From Methylobacterium sp. J-070 (GTDB lineage Bacteria; Pseudomonadota; Alphaproteobacteria; Rhizobiales; Beijerinckiaceae), in NCBI RefSeq assembly GCF_022829385.1, contig NZ_JAKSXX010000144.1:17808-81807 (forward strand): DNA of 64,000 bases, written 5' to 3'. The position numbers and the translations under genes are program-made. Shown one piece after another: positions 41,236-49,871 of the stretch. Each line of letters begins with the position of its first letter. The stretch's first letter is position 1. The notes below the pieces were generated by a model. It was not told the origin of the DNA, made no database searches, and saw only the letters and a list, made by a program, of their open reading frames with translations.

Positions 41236-42192
41236 TCAGAACGGGCTCACCGGGAAGAACCGCAGGTACAATTCGGTATACTTCCCGTCGTCCCAGACCC
41301 GCTGCAGCGCGTCGTCGAGCGCCCGGGAGAGGGCGGCATCCTCCTGGCGGGTGACCAGGCCGATTCCCTCCCCGAAATAGCGGTTCTCCAGATAGTCGCC
41401 GCCGATGAGCGCGCAGCACGTCTCGGCGTCCTGGCCGCCGACATAGAGGGCGAGGTTCAGGCCGTCGGCGAAGAGGTAGTCGATCTCGCCGCGCTTGAGC
41501 GCCCCCTCGGCCGCCATGAGGTCGGTGAAGTCCTTCGGGACGGCTTTCGGGAAGAACGCCTTGAGGTAGGCGGCATGCGCGCTGTTGCCGAGCACACCGA
41601 CGCTGCGGCCCTCCAGCGCCGCCGCCGAGGGCACCGGAAGGCCCTTGTCGGTGCGTGCCGCGAAGCGCGCCGGCCAGCGGAAATACGGCCGGGTCGCCAG
41701 GAATTTCTCCCGCAGGCTCGCGGTCAGGGGAATCGCCGCGGCAACCACGTCGCCCTGCTTGCTGTCGAGGGCGTCGAGCAGGGTGTCGAAGCGGCGCGCC
41801 TGCACGGTGCAGGTGATCGTCAGCTTCTCGCAGACGGCGCGGGCGAGCTCGACCACGAAGCCGGTGGGGTTGCCGTCGGGGCCGGCGAAGTGCAGCGGCG
41901 GGAACTCGTCGTCGGTGAGGAATCGGACCGCCCGGCCGGTCTGGGGCGCCTCCACCCGCTCGCCGCGGCTGCGCGGATTCCAGAAATCCGGGACCGTGAC
42001 GGCCGGTGCGGCGGCCGTTGCCGCGGCCTGGGGCTCGACCTGGGCCGCGGCGGCGCGCGGCTGCAGGCCGCCGCACAGGGCGACGGCGAGCGCGGCCGCC
42101 GCGAGCCAGGATGGGACAACGGTCCCACCGTCTCTTGACGATGCGGCGGAGGCGGTGCTCCACTCGGAGCGGGGGGACGGGAACTGGCTCAC
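41236..42192 (-). CDS. Extracellular solute-binding protein, family 3-like
   Basis: This 318-residue exported protein has a long polar N-region followed by a signal segment (SWLAAAALAVALCGGLQPRAAA). The SBP_bac_3 domain is visible in VRFLTDDEFPPLHFAGPDGN, GFVVELARAVCEKL, FDTLLDALDSKQGDVVAAAI and GLVTRQEDAALSRALDDALQ. Ligand is probably an amino acid or similar small molecule. No permease or ATPase is adjacent, so it is an orphan here. It is divergent from the glycosyltransferase gene. Confidence 0.85.
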   Translation of the reverse strand: MSQFPSPRSEWSTASAASSRDGGTVVPSWLAAAALAVALCGGLQPRAAAAQVEPQAAATAAAPAVTVPDFWNPRSRGERVEAPQTGRAVRFLTDDEFPPLHFAGPDGNPTGFVVELARAVCEKLTITCTVQARRFDTLLDALDSKQGDVVAAAIPLTASLREKFLATRPYFRWPARFAARTDKGLPVPSAAALEGRSVGVLGNSAHAAYLKAFFPKAVPKDFTDLMAAEGALKRGEIDYLFADGLNLALYVGGQDAETCCALIGGDYLENRYFGEGIGLVTRQEDAALSRALDDALQRVWDDGKYTELYLRFFPVSPF

Positions 42193-42235
42193 CCGCCTCC
42201 CCTACCACGTCCTGGGGCCACCAGGGGAGCGCGGC

Positions 42236-43355
42236 GTGTCGGTCCAGCGCCCGCCTGCGGCGCAGGCCGCCCTGCCGCCGGAGATCGCCTTCCTGCGCGG
42301 GCAGGGCGTCGACGGCCGCCTGCTGGTCCGGGCCGCCGCGGCGGCCGCCGCCGCCGGGACGGACGCGGCGACCGCCCTGCTGAACGGCGGCCTGATGTCC
42401 GAGGGCGCGTACTACCGGGCCCTGGCCCGGGCGCTGGGCGCCCCCTACCTCGACGGGCCGATCGCGTTCGGCCTGGGCCTGACTTTCCCGGGAAGCCTGA
42501 TCACCGGCCTCGCGCCGCTGGCCCTCGGATCGGTGGCGCCCTGCGTGCTGGCGCCCCGCGGCCGGGCGATCACGGACCTCCTCGACGGCGCTCACCGCAG
42601 CACCATGCCGGCGATCACCAGCCCGACCCGTCTGCGCGAGGCGGTCTTCGCCGCGATCCCCGGTCAGGTGGCCGATTACGCGGCGCACGAGTTGCGGCGC
42701 CGCAGTCCCGACCGGGCGACGGCGCGCGAACCCGCCGTCTGGTGGCTGCTGCTCCTCGCCCTCGCCCTCGCGGCGGCGCTCTGCCTGTGCGCGGTCCTCC
42801 CGGCGCCGCTCGTGCGCGCGATGGCGCTCGCCGGGCAATGCCTGTTCCTGGGGATGACGACCCTCCGGCTGGCGGCTCTGGCCATCCCGGCGCCCGTATC
42901 GGCGGAGGAGGCGCCCGTGGCGCCGCTCGCCGACGCGGACCTGCCGGTCTTCACGGTGCTGGTCCCGCTCCACCGCGAGGCGGCGGTGGTACCCCATCTG
43001 CTCACGGCGCTGGCGGCCCTCGACTACCCGGCCGCCAAGCTCGACATCAAGCTCCTGCTCGAGGCAGACGACGCGGACACCGCCTCGGTCCTCGCCGGCA
43101 TCCCCCTGCCGGCCCGGTTCGAGGTCGTCACGGTGCCGCCGGGCGCCCCGCGCACCAAGCCCCGGGCGCTCAACGCCGCCCTGCCGCTCGCCCGCGGGGC
43201 CCTGCTCACGGTCTACGACGCCGAGGATATCCCCAATCCCGGCCAGCTGCGGCTGGCGGCCGCGCTGTTCGCACGCCTTCCCGGGAGCACCGCCTGCCTC
43301 CAGGGGCGGCTGGTGATCGACAACGCCGACGATTCGCGGCTCGCCCGCGCCTTCG
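42236..43355 (+). pseudogene. Family 2 glycosyltransferase interrupted by the Mu-like prophage
   Basis: The first 370 or so residues of a membrane glycosyltransferase are present: an N-terminal region with a long Ala-rich stretch, two hydrophobic segments (WWLLLLALALAAALCLCAVL; LAGQCLFLGMTTL), and the GT2 start (FTVLVPLHREAAVVPHLLTA; LLEADDAD; VYDAEDIPNPGQLR; CLQGRLVIDNADDS). The conserved continuation is missing because the prophage left end follows RAFV, and the stop at 43358-43360 is phage sequence. I chose the GTG at 42236 with GGGGAG upstream; GTG 42155 would overlap the divergent gene. The remainder should lie beyond the prophage. Confidence 0.85.
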
Positions 43356-43445
43356 TGTGATGTGCGACTTCAAATGGCACGGCGCGGCGGCGCGGGACTA
43401 GGCGGGATCAAGCGGGCAAAAGTGGGCTTGAATCAGCGTTTTACG
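43356..43445. other. Prophage left end with putative transposase-binding sites
   Basis: The sequence from 43356 starts TGTGATGTGCGACTTCAA. It shares the terminal TG and an internal ACTT.AA element with the Mu left end. Host coding sequence stops exactly here, so 43351-43355 (CTTCG) is the likely 5-bp target duplication. A looser copy of the element (GGGCTTGAATCAGCG) lies near 43424-43438 and may be a second transposase-binding site. The right end would be needed to confirm. Confidence 0.7.
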
Positions 43446-43638
43446 CCCCGCATGGCTTCACGACCCGAGGCGGAGCCCACCCGCAGGTTCCGATGGCGCG
43501 GATCCCGGGCCCGATCCACCCGGCCGGAGTCGGTCCCAGGGGCGGGAGCCCTCCCCCTTCGCAAGGCGGGATGATCGGCGTGGCATGGCCGAAATGACCG
43601 TCCGGCGGCCCTAACCGCTTGGTCCGAAACGGGCTGTG

Positions 43639-43926
43639 TCACCCCGCCTGTCCGTGCGGTGGCTTCGCGGGTGGGACGTCCTGCGCCCCCGGCGGCACCC
43701 CCCGCCCCTGCGCGTGCCCGGTATCGTGATAGTACGGCCGCACGTCCCCCGGTTCGGGCCGGCGGCCGCAGCGGCTGCAGCGCAGCCGGGCGGCCACCGT
43801 GTCGAAGTCCAGCGCGGGCGCGAGCTTCAGGTAGGCCCAGATCAGGATCGCCCCGATCCGGCAGGCGCGGCAGTAGCTCTGCAGCCCGTGCCAGCCGGCC
43901 TTCTCCAGCGCCCCGAGCGTCGGCAC
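43639..43926 (-). CDS. Small zinc-ribbon-like phage protein
   Basis: This 95-residue protein carries two CxxC pairs (CRAC near residue 19 and CSRCG near 50) separated by a helix (IGAILIWAYLKLAPALDFDT), a layout of small zinc-binding proteins common in alphaproteobacterial phages and genomes. It starts with GTG 3 bp before the end of the next gene upstream on the minus strand. Function unknown. It is the gene closest to the prophage left end. Confidence 0.6.
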   Translation of the reverse strand: MPTLGALEKAGWHGLQSYCRACRIGAILIWAYLKLAPALDFDTVAARLRCSRCGRRPEPGDVRPYYHDTGHAQGRGVPPGAQDVPPAKPPHGQAG

Positions 43927-43929
43927 GCC

Positions 43930-44187
43930 CTAGAACGGCAGCTGGTCGAGGAACACCTCCGGCACCTGGCCGACGATGCGCAGCACCACCGGCTCCGGGG
44001 CGTCCTGCGTGTCCGGATCGACATCGACCCGGACCGCCACCGCCCCGGCCTTGCCGTGCGCGATGCGCGTGACCCGGCGGAGCGCCTGTATCGCGTCGTC
44101 GACGGCCTGGGGCGCCTCCGCCTCCAGCACGCTGCCCTTCAGGCGGAACGCCTGCACGCTGTAGATCGTCCTGGTCTGATGCATCAT
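43930..44187 (-). CDS. Small hypothetical phage protein
   Basis: A protein of about 85 residues beginning MMHQTRTIYSVQAFRLKGSV and ending QVPEVFLDQLPF. It is moderately acidic, with no membrane segment and no recognised domain. The double ATG at 44187/44184 follows a purine-rich GGGGGG site, preferred to an ATG at 44214. Probably cotranscribed with the zinc-ribbon gene 3 bp downstream. Confidence 0.6.
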   Translation of the reverse strand: MMHQTRTIYSVQAFRLKGSVLEAEAPQAVDDAIQALRRVTRIAHGKAGAVAVRVDVDPDTQDAPEPVVLRIVGQVPEVFLDQLPF

Positions 44188-44321
44188 GTCCAACCCCCCG
44201 GTTGCGAGTCGCATGCTGCATCAAGAACAAAACAGGAACAAGACATGTTCCGGTGCGCGGTCCGCCCTGTGAATGTCGAGGATGGCTCGTGAACGCGCGC
44301 ACAAGCGTCGACGGCGCCCGC

Positions 44322-44681
44322 CTAGCTGAAGCCCTTCGTCTCCTGGTCCTCCCGGTGGCAGGCGTGGTGGACGAGGCGCGTGTTCTCGGCCGTGTAGCCG
44401 AGCACCGGGTCGGTTCGGTCCAACTCCGCGCCCTTCTGCTCCATGGCTTGGCCGCAGAGGCCGCAGAGGCCGCCTTGCGCGCGCCACTTCAGGATCTGGA
44501 GCTTCCGCCGCTCGGCCGGCGTTCCGCGCTCCCAGTACATGAGCCGGGTAAAGAGGCGGCGGCGCAGGGCAAACAGCAGGACGGGGTCACCCTCGGCCGC
44601 ATCCGCGATCATCTGCCGGACCGTGGTCAGGAGGGCGTCGGCCTTCGCGGCTTCCTCTTTCGTCAAACGGCGGCTCGGCAT
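44322..44681 (-). CDS. HNH-type endonuclease-like protein
   Basis: This 119-residue protein has a C-terminal treble-clef HNH pattern: CGLCGQAM (first Cys pair), then GAELDRTDPVLGYTAENTRLVHHACH with a Cys/His cluster. The N-terminal half is a charged helix region with LLFALRRRLFTRLMYWERG. Such small HNH proteins are nicking or cutting enzymes in phage, but activity is not shown. It lies on the repressor side of the early operator, so it could be expressed in the lysogen. Confidence 0.7.
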   Translation of the reverse strand: MPSRRLTKEEAAKADALLTTVRQMIADAAEGDPVLLFALRRRLFTRLMYWERGTPAERRKLQILKWRAQGGLCGLCGQAMEQKGAELDRTDPVLGYTAENTRLVHHACHREDQETKGFS

Positions 44682-44779
44682 TCAGGCTTCCATGCACTCG
44701 GGGCTAAGGGGGCTGTCAGACGGACGGAGCCGTGCGAGGTTCAACCCGGACTCGCCGATCCGCCCGCCGCGACCGGCCC

Positions 44780-45193
44780 TCACCGTCCCACCCGCGCGAT
44801 CCCCCGCCGGATCCGCGCCGCCTGCGCCCGGGCGATCTCCGATTGAGCGGCGTCGAGCCCCGCGCAGGCCAGCCGGGCGTTGCTCTCGTCCGAGCCGTCC
44901 ACCCGGTTCGAGCCGGAGCCGAGGATGACCTGCCGCCACGCGCAGGCGAGGGCGGGGTTGCGCCGGATCCCGCCGCCGCACCCGTCCTGCAGGCAGAAGG
45001 CGACGTTGCGCTGGGCCTGGTAGTCGCCGCGATAGGCAAGCGGAACCGCGGCGCGGAACTCCGCCTGGTTGGCCGCGCAGGCGGCGTCCGGCCCGGCGGG
45101 GCAGAGCTGCAGATGGTCGCCCGCCGCCTGGCCGGCGGCGGGGCCGGCGAGGAGGGCCAGCAGGCAGGTGCCCCGGCGCAGGGGGCCGGTCAC
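44780..45193 (-). CDS. Exported Sel1-like small protein, prophage accessory
   Basis: A protein of about 137 residues with a signal-like segment (GTCLLALLAGPAAGQAAG) and a Cys-containing mature part. The stretch AVPLAYRGDYQAQRNVAFCLQDG followed by PALACAWRQVIL resembles a Sel1-type helical repeat. I take the GTG at 45193, just after the repressor stop; an ATG at 45223 would overlap the repressor. An exported protein directly behind the repressor is typical of lysogenic-conversion genes, but the function is unknown. Confidence 0.6.
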   Translation of the reverse strand: MTGPLRRGTCLLALLAGPAAGQAAGDHLQLCPAGPDAACAANQAEFRAAVPLAYRGDYQAQRNVAFCLQDGCGGGIRRNPALACAWRQVILGSGSNRVDGSDESNARLACAGLDAAQSEIARAQAARIRRGIARVGR

Positions 45194-45201
45194 CGCCCCG
45201 A

Positions 45202-45900
45202 TCAGATCGCCCGCCCGTACCATGCGACGCGTCCCTGGAAGCTCAGATCCGCCACCGCGTCGCGCCGAATCGTCTCCGACGGGTAGCGGTCGTTGTCCGA
45301 GATCAGGATCATACCGCCCCCGGCCAGGAAGTTGACCCGCTTCACCAGCACCAGCCCGTCGACCACGAGGGCGTAGATCTTGCCGTGCACCGGCTCGCCG
45401 AAGCCCCGGTCGACCAGCATCAGGTCGCCGTCCTGCAGGGTCGGGTCCATGCTGTCGCCCTGCGCCCGCAGCAGCTCGGCCCGGTCGGGGGCGACGCCGA
45501 GGCTGCGCAGCCAGGCCCGGCTGAACAGGAAGTGCGCGTCGGCCGCGGTCTCGGCCGGCAGGCTCGCCCGCCCCTGCCCCGCCGAGGCGCGCACCCCCAG
45601 GAACGGCACCCGCACCAGGTCGTCCCCGCCGTGCTCCCCCCGGCCGTTCGCCCGCGCCGGGCGGAGCGCCGGCGCCGCCTCCGCCCCGGTCAGGAGCGCG
45701 TCGACGCTGGTGCCGCAGGCCCGGGCGAGGCGGGCCAGCGTCAGCGACGGCGCCTCGCTCTTGGCCGCGAGGTAGCGGTCGAGGCTGCTCAGCGGCACGT
45801 CCGCCGCCTCGGAGACGGCGCGGCGGCCCCCGGCCGCGGTGACGGCCTGGTTGAGGCGCTCGGCGACCGCCAGGAGCGTCGGGGGCTCGGCTGCAATCAC
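45202..45900 (-). CDS. S24/LexA-like phage repressor with N-terminal HTH
   Basis: This is the lysogeny repressor. The N-terminal HTH (AAGGRRAVSEAADVPLSSLD) binds DNA. The C-terminal S24 peptidase-like domain has the catalytic Ser motif QGDSMDPTLQDGDLMLVD and the Lys in LVLVKRVNF, so RecA-stimulated self-cleavage and SOS induction are possible. This differs from Mu c, which is not of the S24 type. The GTG at 45900 follows GGGGAAAG; a GTG at 45933 is an alternative. It is divergent from ner across an operator with three half-sites. Confidence 0.88.
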   Translation of the reverse strand: MIAAEPPTLLAVAERLNQAVTAAGGRRAVSEAADVPLSSLDRYLAAKSEAPSLTLARLARACGTSVDALLTGAEAAPALRPARANGRGEHGGDDLVRVPFLGVRASAGQGRASLPAETAADAHFLFSRAWLRSLGVAPDRAELLRAQGDSMDPTLQDGDLMLVDRGFGEPVHGKIYALVVDGLVLVKRVNFLAGGGMILISDNDRYPSETIRRDAVADLSFQGRVAWYGRAI

Positions 45901-45917
45901 TTGTGAGGCTTTCCCCA

Positions 45918-45963
45918 GATGTGGGTTGACCACATCATCTCAGATGTGGTGTTGTCCCGACAA
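45918..45963. promoter_or_regulatory. Phage early operator with GATGTGG half-sites
   Basis: Three 7-bp elements occur between the repressor and ner: GATGTGG (45918-45924), its inverse CCACATC (45930-45936) and GATGTGG again (45943-45949), making overlapping inverted repeats with 5- and 6-bp spacers. A fourth symmetric element, TTGTCCCGACAA, follows at 45952-45963. This is where repressor and Ner would compete for the divergent promoters. The site lies within or next to the repressor start, depending on the codon used. Confidence 0.75.
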
Positions 45964-46012
45964 GTCAGGATTCGCCGCGAGGTTAACCGCGCCCCTGCCG
46001 GTGGAGAAGGGC

Positions 46013-46276
46013 ATGCCCGCAATCCGAGGTTGGCACCCACAAGACGTCATCGCGGAAATCCGTAAATCCGGAACGAGTCTGGCGGCATTATCGCGCCAAA
46101 ACGGTTTCAAGGACCGGTCACTGCACTCGGCGCTGCGGAAGCGCTGGCCGCGGGCCAACGCGATCATCGCATCACATCTGAGTGTGAGTCGTCACCAGAT
46201 CTGGCCGGACTGGTTCGGGCCCGACGACGCGCTGCTCCCCCTCTCCCGCCCCGCCGCCCGGCCGGGGCGGCCATGA
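46013..46276 (+). CDS. ner: Ner-like/Nlp-family transcriptional regulator
   Basis: This 87-residue protein has the winged-helix/HTH of the Ner/SfsB family: WHPQDVIAEIRKSGTSLAAL, QNGFKDRSLHSALRK and SHLSVSRHQIWPDWF. In Mu, Ner represses both early and repressor promoters at the start of lytic growth. The ATG at 46013 is preceded by GGAGAAGG; a longer in-frame reading upstream would cover the operator. Its stop overlaps the transposase start (ATGA). Confidence 0.88.
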   Translation: MPAIRGWHPQDVIAEIRKSGTSLAALSRQNGFKDRSLHSALRKRWPRANAIIASHLSVSRHQIWPDWFGPDDALLPLSRPAARPGRP

Positions 46277-48456
46277 AGGTCTGGCTCACCGCCGCCGAGA
46301 TCGCCCACCTCGGCCTGCCGGGGCTGCCCGGGACCAAGCGCAACGTCAACGCGCTGGCCGCCGCCCAGGGCTGGGCGCGGCGCCCGGGCCTGAGCCGCCC
46401 GCGCCGGCAGGCCGGCGGCGGCGTCGAGTATCACGTGGACCTGCTGCCCGCCCCGGCCCGGCAGGCCTATGTCGGCCGGCTGATCGGCGATCCGGCCCCG
46501 GCCGCGGCCCCCGCCGAGCCCGAGCCCGCCGGCCCCGTCCTGCGGGCGGACGCCGCCGAGGCCCGGGACGCGCGGCTGGCCATCCTGGCGGCGGCCGAGC
46601 GGATCTGCGCCGAGACGGGGCTGCCCCGGCGCCACGCCGACCTGCGCTGCGTGGCCGATTACGGGGCGGGCCGCCTCGGCCTGCCGGACTGGGTCCGCGC
46701 CCAGGTCCCGCGGCTCACCCTGCGCAGCCTGCAGCGCTGGCGGGCGGCCCGGACGGCGGGCGCCACCGCCCGGCTCGCGGTGGATCGCGGCGCCGCCCGG
46801 CGCGGCACCGGCGTGCTCGCCACCGCGGAGGACGGGGCGGTGCGGGTCGCCATGCTGGCGCTGATCGCCCGGCAGCCGCACCTCTCGGCGGACCATGTCC
46901 GCACCCTGCTGCTGGAGCGCTTCGGCGAGACCCTGGCGGTCACCCGGTCGGGCGGCCGGCGGCTCCGGGTGCCGATGCCGCCGGTCCGCACGGTCCAGGC
47001 CGCCCTGGCCGCCTGGAGATCCGCCGAGAAGGTGGCGCTCACCGCGCTGACCAACCCGGACGCGTTCAAGAGCCGCTACCGGGCCTCCGGCGCCAACGCG
47101 GCCGCCGGCCTCACCCGCCTCAACGAACTCTGGCAGATCGACGCCTCGCCCATGGACGCGCTCTGCGTCGACGGCCGGCACAGCGTCTACGTGGCGATCG
47201 ACGTGTATTCCCGCCGGCTCGTCCTCTACGTCGCCCGCACCCCGCGGGCCGAGGCGGTGGGCCTGCTCCTGCGCAAGGCGATCCTCGCCTGGGGCGTGCC
47301 CGAGCGGGTGAAGACCGACAACGGCAGCGACTTCACCGCGAAGGCCTCCGAGCGCCTGTTCGCGCATCTCGGCATCGAGCGCGCGCTGTCCCCGGCCTTC
47401 ACCCCGGAGGCCAAGGCCTTCGTCGAGCGGGCGATCGGCACGTTCCAGCGGGATCTCGGGCCGCTGCTGCCGGGCTTCATCGGCCATTCGGTGGCCGACC
47501 GGAAGGTGATCGAGGCCCGCCGGGCCTTCGCGGCCCGGCTCGGCCAGTCGGATGCCGACGCCTTCTGCGTGTCGCTGACCGGGCCGGAGCTGCAGGGCTA
47601 CTGCGACCTCTGGGCGGAGAAGCGCTACCAGCACCGGCCCCATGCCGGCCTCGGGGGCGCCACCCCCTACGCGGTCGCGGCCGCCGCCGCGGGCCGCCTG
47701 CGCCGGATCGCCGACGCCCGGGCGCTCGACATGCTGCTCGCCCCCGTGGCGGGCCGCGACGGCCGCCGGGTCGTGGGCAAGCAGGGCGTGCTGGTCGAGG
47801 GCAGCCACTACCTCGCCCCCGCCGTGCTCGCCGGCACCGAGGTGCTGGTCCGGATGGACCCCGCCGATCTCGGCCGCGCCTACCTGTTCGCCGTCGCCGG
47901 CGGCCAGTTCCTGGGCGAGGCGACCTGCCCGGAGATCCTGGGCGTCGATCCCGTGGCGGCCACGGCCCACGCCAAGGCGGCCCAGAAGGCGCTGATCGAC
48001 GGGGCGACCGCGGCGATCCGCCGGGAGGCCCGGAAGATCAGGCCCCGGGACATGGCCGACGCGGTCCTCGGCCGCGCCGCCCGTTCGCGCGACAACCTCG
48101 TCGCCTTCCCGCGCCCGGCCGACGGCCACGCCACGCCCGCCCTGGACGCGGCGGCGGAGGCCGCAAACCCGGTTCCGCCGCCCGCCCGGCCCCTCGATCC
48201 GGCCGCCCACGCCCTGCAGGCAGAGATCGAGGCGGACCTCGCCGGGCCCGCGCCGGCCGCCGCCGTGCGGCGGCTCCGGGTGGTCGACACGCCCCAGGCG
48301 CGGTTCCGCCGCGCCCTGGAGCTGCGCGCCCGGATCGACCGGGGCGAGCCGGTGGCGACCGCCGACGCCCTCTGGCTCGGGGGCTACGAGGCCGGCCCCG
48401 AGCACCGTGCCTTCCGGGACCTCTACGAGGATTTTGGGGAGGCGGCGTTGCGCTGA
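46273..48456 (+). CDS. Mu-type DDE transposase A
   Basis: This 727-residue transposase catalyses integration and replicative transposition. The N-terminal winged helix (WLTAAEIAHLGLPGLPGT) binds ends or enhancer. A Mu-transposase core follows, with Asp290 (LWQIDASPMD), Asp349 (KTDNGSDF) and Glu385 (KAFVERAIG), giving the DDE triad with 35 residues between the second Asp and Glu. The beta-barrel region (GVLVEGSHYLAPAVLAGTEVL) and an Ala/Pro-rich C-terminal domain complete it. The reading frame is intact, so the enzyme may be active. Confidence 0.95.
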   Translation: MKVWLTAAEIAHLGLPGLPGTKRNVNALAAAQGWARRPGLSRPRRQAGGGVEYHVDLLPAPARQAYVGRLIGDPAPAAAPAEPEPAGPVLRADAAEARDARLAILAAAERICAETGLPRRHADLRCVADYGAGRLGLPDWVRAQVPRLTLRSLQRWRAARTAGATARLAVDRGAARRGTGVLATAEDGAVRVAMLALIARQPHLSADHVRTLLLERFGETLAVTRSGGRRLRVPMPPVRTVQAALAAWRSAEKVALTALTNPDAFKSRYRASGANAAAGLTRLNELWQIDASPMDALCVDGRHSVYVAIDVYSRRLVLYVARTPRAEAVGLLLRKAILAWGVPERVKTDNGSDFTAKASERLFAHLGIERALSPAFTPEAKAFVERAIGTFQRDLGPLLPGFIGHSVADRKVIEARRAFAARLGQSDADAFCVSLTGPELQGYCDLWAEKRYQHRPHAGLGGATPYAVAAAAAGRLRRIADARALDMLLAPVAGRDGRRVVGKQGVLVEGSHYLAPAVLAGTEVLVRMDPADLGRAYLFAVAGGQFLGEATCPEILGVDPVAATAHAKAAQKALIDGATAAIRREARKIRPRDMADAVLGRAARSRDNLVAFPRPADGHATPALDAAAEAANPVPPPARPLDPAAHALQAEIEADLAGPAPAAAVRRLRVVDTPQARFRRALELRARIDRGEPVATADALWLGGYEAGPEHRAFRDLYEDFGEAALR

Positions 48457-48513
48457 TCGCGGCCGGAAAGAACCCGGCGCGGACCGGGGGATGTCGTCGA
48501 GACGGGGGTCACC

Positions 48514-49278
48514 ATGAGTACGAGTCCAGGGGACGAGAAGACCCGCAGCCACGCCGCGCTGCAGAACGTGCGGATGATGATGGCCCTGGTGCGCAAGCTC
48601 CAGGGGCGCCGGCCGCACCTGCCGAACATCGGGGTAATGCACGGGCCCTCCGGCTACGGGAAGAGCCAGGCGGCGATCTACGCCCAGAACAAGTCCAACG
48701 CCGTCCGGGTCGAGGTCGGCGACAGCTGGACCCGCCGGACGCTGATGAAGGCGATCCTGGTGGAACTCGGGGTCACGCCCCGGGGCACGGTGGCCGACAT
48801 GGTCGAGCGCGCCGTGGAGCTGCTCGGCGAGGAGATCGACCGGCCGCTGATGATCGACGAGGCCGACAAGCTCGTCGACAAGGGCATGATCGAGCTGGTC
48901 CGCGAGATCGCGGAATGCAGCCAGGCGCCGGTGATCCTGATCGGCGAGGAGGCGCTGCCGTCCAAGCTCGTGAAGGTCGAGCGCGTCCACAACCGGGTGC
49001 TCGACTGGGCGCCGGCCGAGCCCTGCGACCGGGAGGACACCCGCAAGCTCGCCGACCTCTACACCCCGCACCTGACCCTCTCGGACGGGCTCCTCGACCG
49101 GGTCTGCGAGCGCAGCGAGGGCCGGGCCCGGCGCATCGTCACCAACCTCGACCACATCGCCGAATGGGCCCGCCACCACGGCGCCCAGGCGGTGGACGAG
49201 GGCTACGACGGCCGGTTCTTCACCGGCGAGGCCCCGAAGGTCCGCGCCCCCGCCCGCCTGCTACGGAGGGTGGCATGA
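48514..49278 (+). CDS. Mu B-like AAA+ ATPase, target DNA activator
   Basis: This 254-residue ATPase has Walker A GPSGYGKS (residues 44-51), Walker B LMIDEADK (about 112-119) and an arginine-finger-like C-terminal region (RSEGRARRIVTNLDHIAEWA). In Mu, B binds target DNA, activates A and gives target immunity. The N-terminal HTH of Mu B is short here. It follows the transposase by 57 bp, and its stop overlaps the next gene. Confidence 0.93.
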   Translation: MSTSPGDEKTRSHAALQNVRMMMALVRKLQGRRPHLPNIGVMHGPSGYGKSQAAIYAQNKSNAVRVEVGDSWTRRTLMKAILVELGVTPRGTVADMVERAVELLGEEIDRPLMIDEADKLVDKGMIELVREIAECSQAPVILIGEEALPSKLVKVERVHNRVLDWAPAEPCDREDTRKLADLYTPHLTLSDGLLDRVCERSEGRARRIVTNLDHIAEWARHHGAQAVDEGYDGRFFTGEAPKVRAPARLLRRVA

Positions 49279-49871
49279 AGCGGCTCCGCAATCCGCGGGC
49301 CGGCGGCCCCACGGCCTACTGGGCGGCGATGCGCGGCCTGACCGCCGGCGCCGGCCGCTTCACCATGCGCGACGTCTTCGCCCGGTGCGGCGCGCAGAGC
49401 CTGAACACCGTGAAATGCTACGTCCGGGCCTGCGTCCGGGCGGGCCACGTCCGCGAGGTCGGCGCCCAGCCCCGGCCGGGCTCCCGCCAGACGCCGGCCA
49501 AGCTCTACGCCGTCACGGCGACCGCCCCGACGCCGGCGCCCTTCGAGAAGGCGCGCGCGGCGCGTCGGTTCGGCGCGGCGCAGCTCCAGATGTGGACGGC
49601 GATCCGCGCCCTGCCGGCCTTCACCAGCCGGGAGCTGGCCGCCCACGCCTCCACCGACGAGGTCGCGGTCGGCCCGGACCTGGCGCGGATCTTCTGCTGG
49701 CACCTGCGCCGGGCGGGCTACCTGCAGGAGCTCGGCCGCAGCGGCCGCTGGCGCGTCCTGCGGCTCAAGCCCGGCATGAACACCGGCCCCCTGCCCCCGG
49801 CGATCTCGGGCGGCGGCATGGTCGACCGCAACCCCCGGCCCCGCCGCTCCGGCGCCCGGACCCCGTCATGA
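49275..49871 (+). CDS. Phage early protein with two winged-helix-like segments
   Basis: This 198-residue protein contains two similar helical segments (AYWAAMRGLTAGAGRFTMRD...NTVKCYVRACVRAGHVREVG and MWTAIRALPAFTSRELAAHA...IFCWHLRRAGYLQELG) that read as tandem wHTH domains. It lies in the early operon directly behind B, with a 4-bp overlap. A DNA-binding or regulatory role is likely, but no named family is recognised. The C-terminal tail is Pro/Arg-rich. Confidence 0.75.
   Translation: MKRLRNPRAGGPTAYWAAMRGLTAGAGRFTMRDVFARCGAQSLNTVKCYVRACVRAGHVREVGAQPRPGSRQTPAKLYAVTATAPTPAPFEKARAARRFGAAQLQMWTAIRALPAFTSRELAAHASTDEVAVGPDLARIFCWHLRRAGYLQELGRSGRWRVLRLKPGMNTGPLPPAISGGGMVDRNPRPRRSGARTPS

Noticed and set aside
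45202..45900. The S24 protein considered as chromosomal LexA
   Set aside because: The N-terminal domain is a phage-type HTH, not the LexA winged helix, and it lies divergent from ner and the transposase.
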